DNA of 64,000 nucleotides from Candida dubliniensis CD36. Lineage: Eukaryota > Ascomycota > Pichiomycetes > Serinales > Debaryomycetaceae. The translations under genes were made by a program, and so were the position numbers. The notes below the pieces were generated by a model. That model was not told the DNA's origin. It saw nothing but the letters and a program-made list of their open reading frames with translations, and ran no database searches. Below are positions 10,267-20,877 of the stretch, piece after piece. Positions within the stretch are counted from its first letter, which is position 1. Every line of letters begins with the position of its first letter. The stretch lies in assembly GCF_000026945.1 (NCBI RefSeq), contig NC_012867.1, positions 1,996,501 through 2,060,500 of the forward strand. The letters run 5' to 3'.

Positions 10267-11127
10267 ATGTCAATTCGTTTGCACGATAATGATAATGATA
10301 ACGATACTGAAGAAGATGATAACACTTCCGTTATTACTACTGATTTTGAAATACTAAGTAACCATATCAATTTTCCTCCTATTAATGATAAACCATTTAT
10401 AATACGACTTATCAATAGTATACGATGTTATAATATTCCAATAATAAATTTCATAATTTTATTAATCTTAATAACATTTTTAATTAAATTAACGACAAAA
10501 TATACTAATCTTTATATGAAAAATTCATTGATTACCATAATAATAACTAATTTAGTTTTATATGGAATATCAGAAACTTTAGCACAACTGATTTTAATTT
10601 ATCGTCATGATCAACCAATAATAAGTTTTCAAATACATGAACGGATTAGATTAGATGATGATGATGAGGAGGAAGAGGAAGAGATGGGTGTTGGTGTTAC
10701 AAGGTTGACGTATTTTCAATTTAATAGATTAGCAGGATTTATGTTTTGGGGATTTATAATGGGATTTATACAATGTTTTTGGTATAAATTTTTACAAATA
10801 TATTCTGAACAACAACAAGGATCAAAAAATTTTAAATTTATAGAAGTTTTACAAAAAGTTATGACTGATCAATTTTTATTTTCACCAATATCATTATTTT
10901 GTTTTTTCATTTATGGAACAATAATATTAGAAGATAAAACTTGGAAAGATACTATAAAAAAATTACAACGAATTTATTTAAAAACTTTAATAATTAATTA
11001 TATGATATGGTTCCCAATTCAATTTTTCAATTTTTTAATTATACCAAGAAATTATCAAGTTCCATTTAGTTCATCAATTAGTGTATTATGGAATTGTTAT
11101 TTATCAATAAGAAATTCCACCAATTAA
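10267..11127 (+). CDS. Mpv17/PMP22-family membrane protein
   Basis: 286 residues. The C-terminal half has the family signature: F-N-R-L-A-G-F-M-F-W-G-F-I-M-G, W-Y-K-F-L (about 150-180), then D-Q-F-L-F-S-P-I-S-L, and finally W-F-P-I-Q-F-F-N-F-L-I-I-P-R plus V-L-W-N-C-Y-L-S near the end. Four hydrophobic segments follow an acidic N-terminus containing a DN repeat. Members sit in mitochondrial, peroxisomal or vacuolar membranes; Sym1 and YOR292C are the yeast forms. The long N-terminal extension with an extra membrane segment near 60-80 is closer to YOR292C than to Sym1 (inference). An acidic insert (D-D-D-D-E-E-E-E-E-E) lies about residue 128. Confidence 0.85.
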   Translation: MSIRLHDNDNDNDTEEDDNTSVITTDFEILSNHINFPPINDKPFIIRLINSIRCYNIPIINFIILLILITFLIKLTTKYTNLYMKNSLITIIITNLVLYGISETLAQLILIYRHDQPIISFQIHERIRLDDDDEEEEEEMGVGVTRLTYFQFNRLAGFMFWGFIMGFIQCFWYKFLQIYSEQQQGSKNFKFIEVLQKVMTDQFLFSPISLFCFFIYGTIILEDKTWKDTIKKLQRIYLKTLIINYMIWFPIQFFNFLIIPRNYQVPFSSSISVLWNCYLSIRNSTN

Positions 11128-11171
11128 TTAATTAATTAATTAACTAAATAACTAACTAACTAACTAACTAA

Positions 11172-12435
11172 CTAAATATACATTCTTAAATTGGAATTAG
11201 ATAAAGATTCAATAGTTTGTAATCTTTTAAAAATACCAGCAATAAATTCTTCACCATTTTTTCTATTTAAACATAATAAACGACGTAATGCATAAGCAAT
11301 ATAAATAATTGCTTCAAGTTCAAATCGAGTAAAATTTGATGATGATGATGATGATGAACTACCGTTTAAAGAATTTAAAACTAATCCAACTGTATTAATA
11401 TTAGGATATAAACTTAATTGAGATATCATAGCTGCTGAAATCCCAGATATAGTATGAGGAGGTAATAAATCAGGAATGCCATTTAATGTTTCAAAATCTT
11501 GTTGATTAAATGTATTAATAGATTTATAAATAAGTAATTTAGCAAAAAATAAATCATTCATCTCACCAATCTGGTTATTCTCGAGGTTATTCTCGTAGTT
11601 ATTCCCTTGGTTGTGGTTGTAGTTATAGTTGTAGTTATAGTCGAAGTTGTAATTGTGATTGTAGTCATTGTCATCATTGATATTACTACCAGGAGCTAAA
11701 ACAAACCAATTTAAATTTTTAAACCATTCATTTAAAGTTTGAGTAATTCTTCTTGCTAATACATTATTAAGGAAAATATTAACTAATTTAGGGATAGTTA
11801 TAATTAAAACTCCTTTAGGAATAGTAGAAGAAGTTCCCAAATTTCCATCTTCATTTTTACCCTTATCTTTACATTTTTCATTTTCATTATCAATTTCAAT
11901 ATCATTTTCAAGATACATAATTGGAATGGTTAATTCGCGATAATATTTATGATTAATATTTTCTCTTTTATTAGATATTCGATATAATTGTTCACCTTGA
12001 TTAAATTGAGGATCAATTTCTTGTTCTCTTCTAATTCTTCTTGATGTTGTAGTTGAATTTAAAGAATTAGTAGGATATAAATCAGGATATTCAATAATAA
12101 TTGATCCAATTGATCTTGCATCAATATTAATAAATTCATTTTGAAATAATGAAAGATGAGGTGGTAAAATAACTATTGATTTAATTTCATTATTATCAAA
12201 AATTTGTTCATAAATTTCAATAGTAATTGATGGATCATAAATTGGAATCAGTTGTAATTGTTTAAATTGTTCATCTTCAAAATTTTCATCTTCTTCATCT
12301 AAAATATGACGAGAATTTTTAAATTCATGAATTGGCATTGGCTGTGAATGAATTGGTTAATGAATTAATGTGTTAGTTCAAGATCAAACAATGTTATAAC
12401 AATGTAAAAAATGTAACAATTATACATACCATCAT
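11172..12435 (-). CDS. PBA1-like proteasome assembly chaperone, two exons
   Basis: Coding exons are 12435-12430 (ATG ATG only) and 12341-11172; the intron is 12429-12342. The intron starts GTATGT, has an AACTAAC branch site (about 12378-12372) and ends CACAG. Splicing keeps the frame and gives 391 residues starting M-M-P-M-P-I-H-E-F. The protein has an acidic N-terminus, a long variable Asn/Tyr repeat insert (about 240-265), and a conserved end with L-P-P-H-T-I-S-G-I-S-A-A and K-L-L-I-Y-K-S. The last motifs fit fungal Pba1/Poc1, partner of Pba2 in 20S alpha-ring assembly. That assignment is from pattern memory and only moderately sure. The main ORF alone (from 12338) also has an ATG, so the intron might lie in the 5' UTR instead. 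Confidence 0.6.
12342..12429 (-). other. Spliceosomal intron
   Basis: 88-nt intron on the minus strand: donor GTATGT (12429-12424), branch AACTAAC (near 12375), acceptor CACAG (12346-12342). It follows two codons only. Confidence 0.75.
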
Positions 12436-13858
12436 GTTTGAGAAATTGTTAATAAATAAATAAATATACAATAAATAAAAGAAAGAAAGAGAAAGCAAAG
12501 CAAAGCAAAAGAAAAGAAACTAAAATAAAATTAACAAATTCAAAGTCCCTTGAGTTAATGGACCTTATATATATATATATAGTAAGAGTGAGTCAGGTTT
12601 TTGGATCCAGGGTTTGGCGTTTGGGTATGGGATTAAATTGATGGAAATTTTTCTTGTCTTTATTTTTTCTTATTCTTCTCTCTCACTCTTATTCTTATTC
12701 TTTGTGATTTAGATCTGGTGATATGATTTGATTTGAATTGGTTTAACTACTACTTCTTCTTCTTCCATTCTACTACTTCCATTAAAGAAAGGAAGGGTTC
12801 TGCGAGTTGTGCTCTCTTTAATTATTATAAGTCCCTTGATTAATTTGTTTATTTATTTATTTATTTATTTATTGGACTGAATTAGGAAATTAGGTAGTAA
12901 GAATTAGGAAATTAGGGTAATATTTTGGATATGAAATATGCATAGAACAATTTATTATTTATTATTATTTATTAATTATATTGATTGATTAACGACAACT
13001 CGAATCGAATAATTTTTAGTTTATACTTCTTATGGGTTGGTTGGTTGTGTTGTTGGCGTACGTCGTTTGGGTGTTTGGGCGTTTTTACACCCTTCCTTCT
13101 TTCCTTCCTTCTTGGCCCCCTCTCTCTGGCCTCTCCTGAAATGAAATGAAAAAACAAAGTTTGAGGCGTTCAACATTCTCCGCCTCACCTTACTCTTTCC
13201 GTCCGTCCTTTCGTTCAACTAATTAATTACTTGGTAAGTTTAACCTAGTAACCCGATTTTAATCCCTGAAATTTTTTAAATTCTTCGAGGTTCATTACTA
13301 AAATAATAAAATAATATTATTGATTGATGATGATGACGTAGATTAAGACACGTCTAGTATAGTATAGTCAAATGACATGTTTTGTCAACTTGCATTTTGG
13401 TTTAAATTCTATTTTGATCTAGATTAAAAATTAGTTCAAGCAAGCCAGAAGAAGAAGAAGAAGAAGGAACAAGAGAGGTTATTGTATATTTGAAGAGTAT
13501 TAATTACCAGGTAGTAAGTAAGTAACAGTAATTTGTGGCTATTATGTGGATACTTTTGCAGAGAGTATTGAATTGAACTGAATTGAATTGAATTGGTCAG
13601 TGAGTATTAAATCATACGATCCAAATAATAATTTCTCTCTCGTTGTCTCTGCTAAGTTAAACGAAGTAGTAGTGTCTTTTGCATAATAAAAATATTTTTC
13701 CTTTTTCCTTTTTCATTCGTTATAACTTTCATTCATTGAATTAGAACAACAACAAATACCCATCACCACCTACCTTCCTTTAGAGTAATTTTATTGAATA
13801 GTTTCCAACAACAACAACAACACCCGCCATCATCTTTATTTACTCGTTAATCAAAAAT
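12436..13858. other. Long divergent intergenic region
   Basis: 1.4 kb between the divergent PBA1-like and COQ9 genes. No gene accepted. It holds TA repeats (12567-12580), an (ATTT)n run (12848-12873), GAA repeats (13450-13466) and a C/T-rich block near 13089-13135. Small open frames on the minus strand at 12972-13218 overlap each other and look like chance. Confidence 0.55.
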
Positions 13859-14671
13859 ATGCTGCTGTTAATATTATTATCTCGTACATTCAAACTCTCC
13901 AATTCAATACCACTCAAAACTTTATTAACAACATCTACTACAACCACAACCTTTGGTGGTGTTGCTTATCGTTCATATCATTCACAAGATCATATAAACA
14001 TTAACACAATTGATAATTCTAAAATTGATGATCAAATATTAACTACAGCAATTAAATATATTCCTGAATATGGATTTCAATCTAAATGTATTACTGAAGC
14101 CATTAAACAATTGAAATATCCTGATTCAATGAATTCTCTTTTCACAACTAAACCAGGAAATAATTCATTAGAATTGCAATTAATGATTCATTGGTTAAAA
14201 TTACAACGGTATAATTTAGAAAAATATATTCAAACCAATCCATTTTCTAATACTCAATCATATGAGGAAAAATTAATTGAATTAATTAATGTTAGATTAT
14301 CTTATAATGAACCAATTTTACATCAATTGAAAACTAATGGAATTAGTCAATTAATATTACCTTATAATTTAAGTCAAGGTTTAAATGAATTATATCAATT
14401 AAGTGATGATTTAGCTTATTATCTGGGTGATAAATCTCATGATTTTAATTGGTACAGTAAACGATTAGGTATTGCTTCAATTTATGTTAGTTCAGAATTA
14501 TTTATGTTAAATGATACAACAAAAGATTTCAAATTAACTAAACTGTTTGTTAAAAAAAGAATTTATGATTTACAAAAATTAGGTAATGGTTATAATAATA
14601 TTGAACAATGGATTGGGTTTAATACTATTAGTTTAATTAATTTAATTAAATCTCAATTAACCAGAGGTTAA
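13859..14671 (+). CDS. COQ9: Coenzyme Q biosynthesis protein Coq9
   Basis: 270 residues. The first 40 are basic and Ser/Thr-rich (R-S-Y-H near 38-41), a mitochondrial presequence. The COQ9 core follows (about 58-265), with the hallmark D-F-N-W-Y-S-K-R at about 195-202. Known role: a TetR-fold lipid-binding protein that partners Coq7 in ubiquinone synthesis at the matrix face of the inner membrane. The CTG at 14423-14425 (codon 189) precedes G-D-K-S and falls where human COQ9 has Ala, so Ser (CTG-clade code) fits better than Leu. Codons 2 and 3 are also CTG. ETF-beta, complex I and COQ9 all feed the ubiquinone pool. Confidence 0.93.
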   Translation: MLLLILLSRTFKLSNSIPLKTLLTTSTTTTTFGGVAYRSYHSQDHININTIDNSKIDDQILTTAIKYIPEYGFQSKCITEAIKQLKYPDSMNSLFTTKPGNNSLELQLMIHWLKLQRYNLEKYIQTNPFSNTQSYEEKLIELINVRLSYNEPILHQLKTNGISQLILPYNLSQGLNELYQLSDDLAYYLGDKSHDFNWYSKRLGIASIYVSSELFMLNDTTKDFKLTKLFVKKRIYDLQKLGNGYNNIEQWIGFNTISLINLIKSQLTRG

Positions 14672-14766
14672 CCAAAGGTTAAAATAAAGATAAATAGAAT
14701 AAAGTAAATATATATATATGTATGTATATATATATGTATATGTATATTATATTGTATGTTTTTGGT

Positions 14767-15249
14767 TTATCTATTTATGGCACTATTGGCAATTTCATGA
14801 CTTATATTCATTAATTGATTTTTAATATCATTAATTTTTAATTGTTGATCATTAATTTGTTTATCAAGTCGTTTAATATCATTTTGAATAAATTCAATTC
14901 TTTTATCAACATTTAAATTACATTCATCAAAACTTTGTGGTAATAAAACTGGTCCAATTAATTTATAAATTTTATAACTTTCTTCATCATTTTTAATTCT
15001 TTCTTCTTGTTCTTCAATAGTTTCTTCATCTTCACTATCAAGATATAAATCTTCAAATTCTTGTTTAACAATTAAATTCTCTTGATATTGATTTTCTAAT
15101 TTACTTCTTAATCCAATATATTGACCTAATATACTTTGATTACGAGAAAAATTAGTTGATAAATATTCAAGTTCACGTCTTTTCACTTCAAGTTCTTCTT
15201 CAAATGATGTAGGTTGTGTTGATGGTTTAGTAGTAGTACTAGTCAGCAT
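14767..15249 (-). CDS. YKE2: Prefoldin subunit 6 (Yke2)
   Basis: Start set at the internal M at 15249 (M-L-T-S-T-T-T-K), because the 23 residues upstream are low-complexity and hydrophobic. That gives 160 residues. The beta-prefoldin pattern is present: coiled coil, then L-I-G-P-V-L-L-P-Q-S-F-D-E-C (about 91-104) with N-V-D-K-R-I-E-F-I, then the second helix to the end. An acidic insert D-S-E-D-E-E-T-I-E-E at about 70 lengthens the first coil relative to yeast Yke2 (114). It is one of six prefoldin subunits that hand actin and tubulin to the chaperonin. A G-rich tract (C-rich on the coding strand) sits 20-39 nt upstream of the start. Confidence 0.9.
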   Translation of the reverse strand: MLTSTTTKPSTQPTSFEEELEVKRRELEYLSTNFSRNQSILGQYIGLRSKLENQYQENLIVKQEFEDLYLDSEDEETIEEQEERIKNDEESYKIYKLIGPVLLPQSFDECNLNVDKRIEFIQNDIKRLDKQINDQQLKINDIKNQLMNISHEIANSAINR

Positions 15250-16173
15250 TGTAAAAAGGAAAGGAAAGTAAGGGGGTAGTTGGGGGGGTATCAAAAAAAT
15301 TGTAGAATGAATTTGCAAAATGAAATTAAAGAAGGGAGGAAAGAAATGATAGTAAAACTTGATGATGAAAGAGGAAGAAAAGGAAGGGGGTTTATATATT
15401 TATGATTGAATGATTGAATGAGAAAGAAATTTAAAGGGCAGCAGTAGCAGCAGCAGCAACAATTTTTTTCAAGAAGAAAGAACATTTTGGGTCGTGTCGT
15501 GTCAAAAACAAAAAAAAAAATTTAGTGATGAAATTTTTAACGAACTTATTTCACATTTCACATTTAATCTTCTTACAACATCACTTCTTCCTTCTTCTTC
15601 TTCTTGCTTGCTTCTATTTCTATTCTTATTTCTATTTCATTTCATTCCCTTTCTCTTTCTCTTTTGTTTTGGTCTCGTTAATACTTTCCTTAAGGTTAAT
15701 ATATACTGTATGAATGACTTCTATTAACAGCAACAACAAGAACAACTAAAGAGGCAACTCCCTTTCTTAACATGAATAAACTCTATAATGTACAATTAGC
15801 AGAAATAACAACAAGGATATATATATTATAATAATAATAATAATAACAATAACAATAACGCCTTATATACGCCTATTTACCTACTTACCTGCCTCCCTTA
15901 TTTCATTGCATTATGTAGCTGAAAACTTAAAAATGACCCGACCCAACCCAAACCCAACAACAACAATAACCAACAGTTTGTATGTATGTTGGTTTGTTTC
16001 ATGATATGCAAAAATCAGACTTTGAAGAATACTAACAATAATAATAAATTAATTTCTATTTCTGGGTTTCTTTGGAAGGGATTGCAAAAAAAAAAGGCAT
16101 TCGGATATGGAATGAAAATAGGGGAAGATAGTGAATATGGATTTGGCTCTTCTTCTTCTTCTTCTTCTTCTTC
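15250..16173. other. Spacer, YKE2 upstream region
   Basis: No gene seen. Contains the G-rich tract 15269-15288, a CAGCAG run (15437-15459), CT-rich DNA near 15590-15670 and a TAATAA run (15826-15846). Open frames here are repeats. Confidence 0.55.
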
Positions 16174-17310
16174 TTATTCGGGGAAAATATTATTATCATT
16201 TTCATTAATAATAATTTCTGTAACTGGTACTTTATATCTTCGATTATTATTATCACCACCATATCCTTCCATTTCTTCATAATCATCGGCATGACTATTG
16301 TGACTAGTTTCTTCATCATCTTCTTCTTCTTCTTCTAGTTCATCATCTGAATCATCTAAATCAATAGAATTAATTGAATCTACCAGCATAGCATCATTAT
16401 TATTATCTTCAAATTCAATAACATCACCATCGTTATCATCATTATTGAAAATAACTGATCTATCATGTTCTTGTTCATGTTCTTGTTCATGTTCTTGTTC
16501 TTGTTGTTTCTCATCCTTGTCATTAATATTATTCTTTTCTTCCATATCCACATCCATCATAACTTCATCTTCCCCTTTCGTTTGTTCTTTCTCCTCCTTC
16601 TCTTCCTTCTCCCCCTCTTCTTCTTCTTCATCATCATCAATTATGGCACTATCATTATCAATATTATTTCTTTTATCATCAACAATAACAAATCTTGGTC
16701 TGATATCATTAGGATGATAACTACTATGTCTTCTTAAACAATCATCATCATTTCGTAGCAACAGCAACAGTTGCAGTTGCAGTTGTAACAGCAATAATTT
16801 CATTTTCTTCTCTTTATTTAATCGTTTAGTTTTTCTTTCAATTGCTAAACTTCTCAGTTGTTGAAAAGGAGTAGCAAATAAATCTTGATTAAATATAAAT
16901 CCTTGACATTGTTTTAATGATATAATATTATAAATTTCATTAGTATAATATTTCAGATTTTCATAAACTTGGAAATTTTCATCTTGAATCATTGATAATG
17001 ATAAAAAAGAATTACGTCTATACCAAGGTGAAGTAGAATTAGCAAATGATGAATTTCTTCTTTTAATCATGGTTGGTTTTGGTCGAGATAATGATAATGA
17101 TGATAAATTTGTTAAATTGTTAGGTGATAATGATAAAGATAATGATTTAGAATTATTGTGGTGGTGGTGATAATAATGGTGATGATGATTCTTTATTGAT
17201 GATGATGTTGATTTACGTCTGGGTTTATTAGATAGAAACGTGTTATCCATGGTGGTGTTGGTGGTGGTAGTTGTGGTATCAGTTGCCGTTGCTAGGTGAT
17301 TCTTTACCAT
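16174..17310 (-). CDS. Acidic, low-complexity protein of unknown function
   Basis: 378 residues; a second start at 17250 (M-D-N-T-F-L-S-N-K-P) would drop a Thr-rich leader. Not recognised. The N-terminus is basic and Ser/His-rich with R-R-K-S and R-R-N-S sites that look like kinase targets. A short ordered piece (about 110-165) holds Y-E-N-L-K-Y-Y-T-N-E-I-Y-N-I-I and G-F-I-F-N-Q-D-L-F-A-T-P-F-Q-Q, the best candidate for a conserved motif. A Leu/Gln run (about 170-186) and a very acidic tail of Asp/Glu repeats, including four E-Q-E-H units, follow. The tail suggests a nuclear or cytosolic regulator (inference only). Confidence 0.65.
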   Translation of the reverse strand: MVKNHLATATDTTTTTTNTTMDNTFLSNKPRRKSTSSSIKNHHHHYYHHHHNNSKSLSLSLSPNNLTNLSSLSLSRPKPTMIKRRNSSFANSTSPWYRRNSFLSLSMIQDENFQVYENLKYYTNEIYNIISLKQCQGFIFNQDLFATPFQQLRSLAIERKTKRLNKEKKMKLLLLQLQLQLLLLLRNDDDCLRRHSSYHPNDIRPRFVIVDDKRNNIDNDSAIIDDDEEEEEGEKEEKEEKEQTKGEDEVMMDVDMEEKNNINDKDEKQQEQEHEQEHEQEHDRSVIFNNDDNDGDVIEFEDNNNDAMLVDSINSIDLDDSDDELEEEEEDDEETSHNSHADDYEEMEGYGGDNNNRRYKVPVTEIIINENDNNIFPE

Positions 17311-18682
17311 AATGAATTATTGCTTGAATTTGACTTTATAAATAATTCCTACTTTTCTTCCTCCGAGATTAAGATTAAATATGAGATTGGTTTATTCGTT
17401 ATTGGTTGGTTGAATGATAAAAAAAGGAAACACAAGTTAAAATTGTATATATGTTTAAAAAGTCTTGTGAGTTATAATAGATACGTGTATTGCGTGTGTG
17501 GTGTATATATTTTTTACTTATCTATCTATAATATTTTTGTTGTTGCTGTTTAATTAGATTGTGTCACACACACACACACTCTCTCTCTCTCTCTCTCTTT
17601 TTCTCTGTTTTACTAATCCAATTGTTTCCCCTTTCCCTAAAGATAAACCTTACTACCACTATAGGCTCTTCCTTCACTTGCTTATTTCTCTTTTAACTTC
17701 AGTTTATCGGGATTTTCTTTTTAGTTTGGATTATTTGTTCAATTATAAATTCAATCCACACTCCAGTTCTCCTATCCTTATCGTATCCACAGTTTTTGTA
17801 TTATTTCAAATTTTTGTAAATCACTTTCAACCCCCGTCCCCCCCCCCCGGCCAAATAATATAACTACAATTGTTAGTTGTTGATCTTAACCGAACAAACA
17901 AAACTTCTCGAGTAATAAATAAGACTAAAGAAAAACATTAATAATCAAGATTAAACAATTAAGTTAGACAAACAAAACACGATAAAAAGGCGAATATTGA
18001 AAACTATAAATTGATCTTAAACAACAATTTGAATCAAAAAAAAAGAAATAATTGTTGTTGTTAACTTAATTCAACTGTTCATTTCTTTCATTCCTTCTAA
18101 GTAAATGCATTTTTAAATACTTGTCAAAAATAAAGGTAATGTCGCAAAATACTTTTATCTGAATTGTCGCAAAATGTAAAAAAATGACAAAAACTTTATT
18201 TTTGAGTCACGTGCAAGGGTTAAAGATTAACAACTATCAACGACAACAACAACAACAACAACAACAACAATTATTTTATCATTATTTGCTTACACTTTAA
18301 CTTATAAATCAAAGATTTCGTATACTCATTAAATTAAACATGTATATACAGGTAAAGATTTTAGATGTTTCAATCATTTCTTCTTCTTGTTCTTCTTCTG
18401 TTGTTAATGTTGCTTAGTTTTGCTAAGTTTTACTTATAAGCCAATTATTGTTATTTCCATATAATATACAATATTTATCCCAATTTTTCTCTTTTTTTTT
18501 TTGTCCCTCGCCCATAGTAAATAAATCAATCAATCAATCATTTCACTGTCATATCAACATTAACTTGCCTAAATTTGGCTCCAGCTCCTAATTCAACTAA
18601 AATTCTATTATGAGATGAGGTTTAAATTGAATGGAATTGAATTAATCCTTTGTTTTTTTTTTATTTGTCTGATAATAATTCA
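17311..18682. other. Long spacer with dinucleotide repeats and an E-box
   Basis: No gene accepted. Holds CA then CT repeats (17564-17599), C-runs (17834-17850), ACA repeats (18242-18270), and an RTCACGTG site at 18206-18213. It contains the promoter of the 16174-17310 gene and the 3' flank of UPS1. Confidence 0.5.
18206..18213. promoter_or_regulatory. Possible Cbf1-type E-box (GTCACGTG)
   Basis: Matches the RTCACGTG consensus bound by yeast Cbf1. It lies about 0.9 kb upstream of the 16174-17310 gene. Such sites also occur by chance, so the call is tentative. Confidence 0.25.
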
Positions 18683-19207
18683 TTAATAACTTCGTTGTTT
18701 TAATTTCATCATAACATATTGTAATCCTTCACGAGAATTTTTAATATTTGTAGAAAATTTTTTATGACTCCATTGTTCAATTTTTTGTTTAAATCCAAAT
18801 AAATTTGAACTAAATTTCACTTTACTCTCTAAATTTGTCAATCCATAACCATTTTCACTTTGTGTGCCTTTATATTTAAGATATTCTTCAACTCGAATAA
18901 ATTTCCGATGATCAAGATTACTAGTATAAGAAACCAAAGTTTTTTCATGACGATTAATTATAGTTTTTTCAATAATCCAAGAATTTAAACTATTACCTAA
19001 TATAGGTTTAATAAAATTTGGTAATCGACCAGTTTTAACAATTAATCTTGTGGTACATAATTGACCTTGATTATCAATATATGATTCAATTGTATCTATT
19101 GATAATACATGTTTAGCATAAGGATTAGGATATCTATTGAAATAAGCTAAACTTGTAGTTTCAAAATCAAATTTAAATTGATGTTTATTCTCAAAATAAA
19201 GTACCAT
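18683..19207 (-). CDS. UPS1: PRELI/MSF1 lipid transfer protein Ups1
   Basis: Start at the internal M at 19207 (M-V-L-Y-F-E-N-K-H), matching the family N-terminus; the 17 residues upstream are Pro-rich. 174 residues, typical length. Signature near the start: A-Y-F-N-R-Y-P-N-P-Y-A-K-H-V-L-S-I-D-T (about 20-38), the Ups1 form rather than Ups2/Ups3. Known role: with Mdm35 it moves phosphatidic acid across the mitochondrial intermembrane space for cardiolipin synthesis. A G-rich block (19215-19238) lies immediately upstream, C-rich on the coding strand. Confidence 0.92.
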   Translation of the reverse strand: MVLYFENKHQFKFDFETTSLAYFNRYPNPYAKHVLSIDTIESYIDNQGQLCTTRLIVKTGRLPNFIKPILGNSLNSWIIEKTIINRHEKTLVSYTSNLDHRKFIRVEEYLKYKGTQSENGYGLTNLESKVKFSSNLFGFKQKIEQWSHKKFSTNIKNSREGLQYVMMKLKQRSY

Positions 19208-19970
19208 TATAAAAGGGGGGGGGACGGTTGGAGGGGGCGATGGTGTATTTTTCGTCAATAGGTGGGAGGGGAGATAAGTTTTTTTTGGTGTAATAAATTC
19301 ACTTAAAGTGTAGGTGTAGATGGAGATATAACTCTTTATATATTGATGAGATTGATAGATTAGTTATTAACCTTTCTTGAAAGACTTGTAAATAAAATGT
19401 AATTTTTGAAAGAAATTTTGAAGGGGGGTGAAATTTTTCTTTCTTTTTTATTTTTTTTCAATGTGTAATCAATCAATCAAATTTTTAATCACACCAGTTT
19501 CAATTTTTTTTTTTCAACCAATCCAATTTGCCGAGTTTGTAACAAACAATCAATTAACTTCCTAACCCCGGATAACCTGGGAATTAAAATATATCCCACT
19601 ATCTAAACAATCAGAAAGCTTTTTTTTTTTTATTTTTCACTTATTTGTTCTTACCTTAGTAAAGTATTATTTGATTAATAAAAAGGTACCACAGGGTAAG
19701 AAAGAATTCTCCAGTAAATATTTTTATGTCAAAATTCTTAGCCAAAAATTATTGAAAAAAAAAAAAAGAAAGACCCTGTGAACAATCTTCTTATATTCGC
19801 TAATTTGTAATTATTTTGGATATGGAATGAACTTCTACTTAAATGAATGGCAATACTACTCATTTTCCTCCTTTTTATTCCAATCTTAAAGTAAAACTTT
19901 AACACTATAATCTGAAATGAGTATAGCTCACTGATATGGTTAACGCAGACTTTTCAGAAGTCATCAAAAG
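19208..19970. other. Spacer upstream of UPS1 and tRNA-Asn
   Basis: No gene seen. Contains T- and A-runs (about 19621-19632, 19756-19767) and the UPS1 promoter. Confidence 0.55.
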
Positions 19971-20083
19971 GACTGGGTGGCCAAGTTGGCTAAGGCGTGA
20001 GACTGTTACTTGTAAAAAATTCACTTTAACGGATTTTGTACCACGACATCTCAAGATCGAGAGTTCGAGCCTCTCCCTGGTCG
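19971..20083 (+). tRNA. tRNA-Asn (GUU) with 39-nt intron
   Basis: All arms can be folded: acceptor GACTGGG pairs with CCTGGTC; the D stem is GCC/GGC; the anticodon stem TGAGA (19998-20002) pairs with TCTCA (20049-20053); the T stem GAGAG/CTCTC flanks the loop TTCGAGC. Loop bases are C32 T33, anticodon GTT (20005-20007), A37, then the intron 20009-20047, then A38. Without the intron the tRNA is 74 nt with discriminator G. The D-arm TGGCCAAGTTGG and T-arm form the A and B boxes. A T-run (20085-20088) ends transcription. The intron contains TTTAACGG, whose AAC can pair with the anticodon. Confidence 0.95.
20009..20047 (+). other. tRNA-Asn intron
   Basis: 39-nt intron one base 3' of the anticodon, the standard position. 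An AAC triplet inside can form the anticodon-intron helix used by the splicing endonuclease. Confidence 0.88.
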
Positions 20084-20357
20084 CTTTTGTATTTTTTTAT
20101 TTGGTTCTTATTTACCAATATCAAATTGACTTATAACGAACCAAGAAGAGTTCCCTTTTTTCTTTTTTTTTTTTAATTTACTTATTTTCAATCATGAAAT
20201 TAATAAAACATCTATATTATACATCAGAAGATATAGAAAAAAAAATGGAAATAACAAATGCCATCTATCATTTAAGTGGATGTATGCCATTGATTTAGTA
20301 TATTTTCCCAATTGGCTTTATCTTCAAACTATGTCCAAAAGTTATTCTTTAATAAAT

Positions 20358-20552
20358 CTATTTTTTACCACTTTTCTTGATACCACCTCCAACTAATGGA
20401 CCACCTTTCTTGGCCTTTTCTGCCATGGCTTTTTTAGCAGCAGCATCAGCTTTTTGCTTAGCTTTAAAAGCAGCATCATCTTCATCAAATTCTTGTTGTT
20501 TCTTCTTTGGTGCCTTTAATGGTTTAGCTTTACCTCCTTGACGTCCAGACAT
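20358..20552 (-). CDS. TMA7: Translation machinery-associated protein Tma7
   Basis: Start at the internal M at 20552; 64 residues, exactly the size of yeast Tma7. Sequence begins M-S-G-R-Q-G-G-K-A-K-P-L-K, has F-D-E-D-D-A-A-F-K-A-K-Q-K, and ends G-G-P-L-V-G-G-G-I-K-K-S-G-K-K, all family-typical. Small, very basic, ribosome-associated; its exact task is unclear. Divergent from WAL1 across about 325 bp. Confidence 0.95.
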   Translation of the reverse strand: MSGRQGGKAKPLKAPKKKQQEFDEDDAAFKAKQKADAAAKKAMAEKAKKGGPLVGGGIKKSGKK

Positions 20553-20673
20553 ATTTAAAATAATCACAATTGAAGGGTGAGTTGAAGATATATATATATA
20601 TATATATAAAACTAAACAAATTACAACTGTAAGTATTTTTTTTTTTTTTTTTTGGCTGAGTTTTCTTTTTTGG

Positions 20674-20704
<31 letters not shown>

Positions 20705-20877
20705 GAATGAAATGTTATGCTTGCTCACACTACCTCTCTTTTCCATTCTTTTTCCTTTCATATTTCATAATCAACGAACTGTTAACTTTTATTTTCATCA
20801 ACTGTTTAAACAATCATTTCCTTCCTCCCCCCCACCACATTTATTATTAACAAACCCACAATTTCACAAACTTACAA
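20553..20877. other. TMA7-WAL1 divergent promoter
   Basis: Contains a (TA)n run (20590-20608), a T-run (20638-20653), GATGAT/GGTGGT repeats (20675-20705) and a C-rich tract (20822-20838) before the WAL1 start. No gene accepted. Confidence 0.6.

Noticed and set aside
12972..13218. Two overlapping minus-strand frames of about 60 codons
   Set aside because: They overlap in different frames and are built of Arg/Lys repeats; chance open frames.
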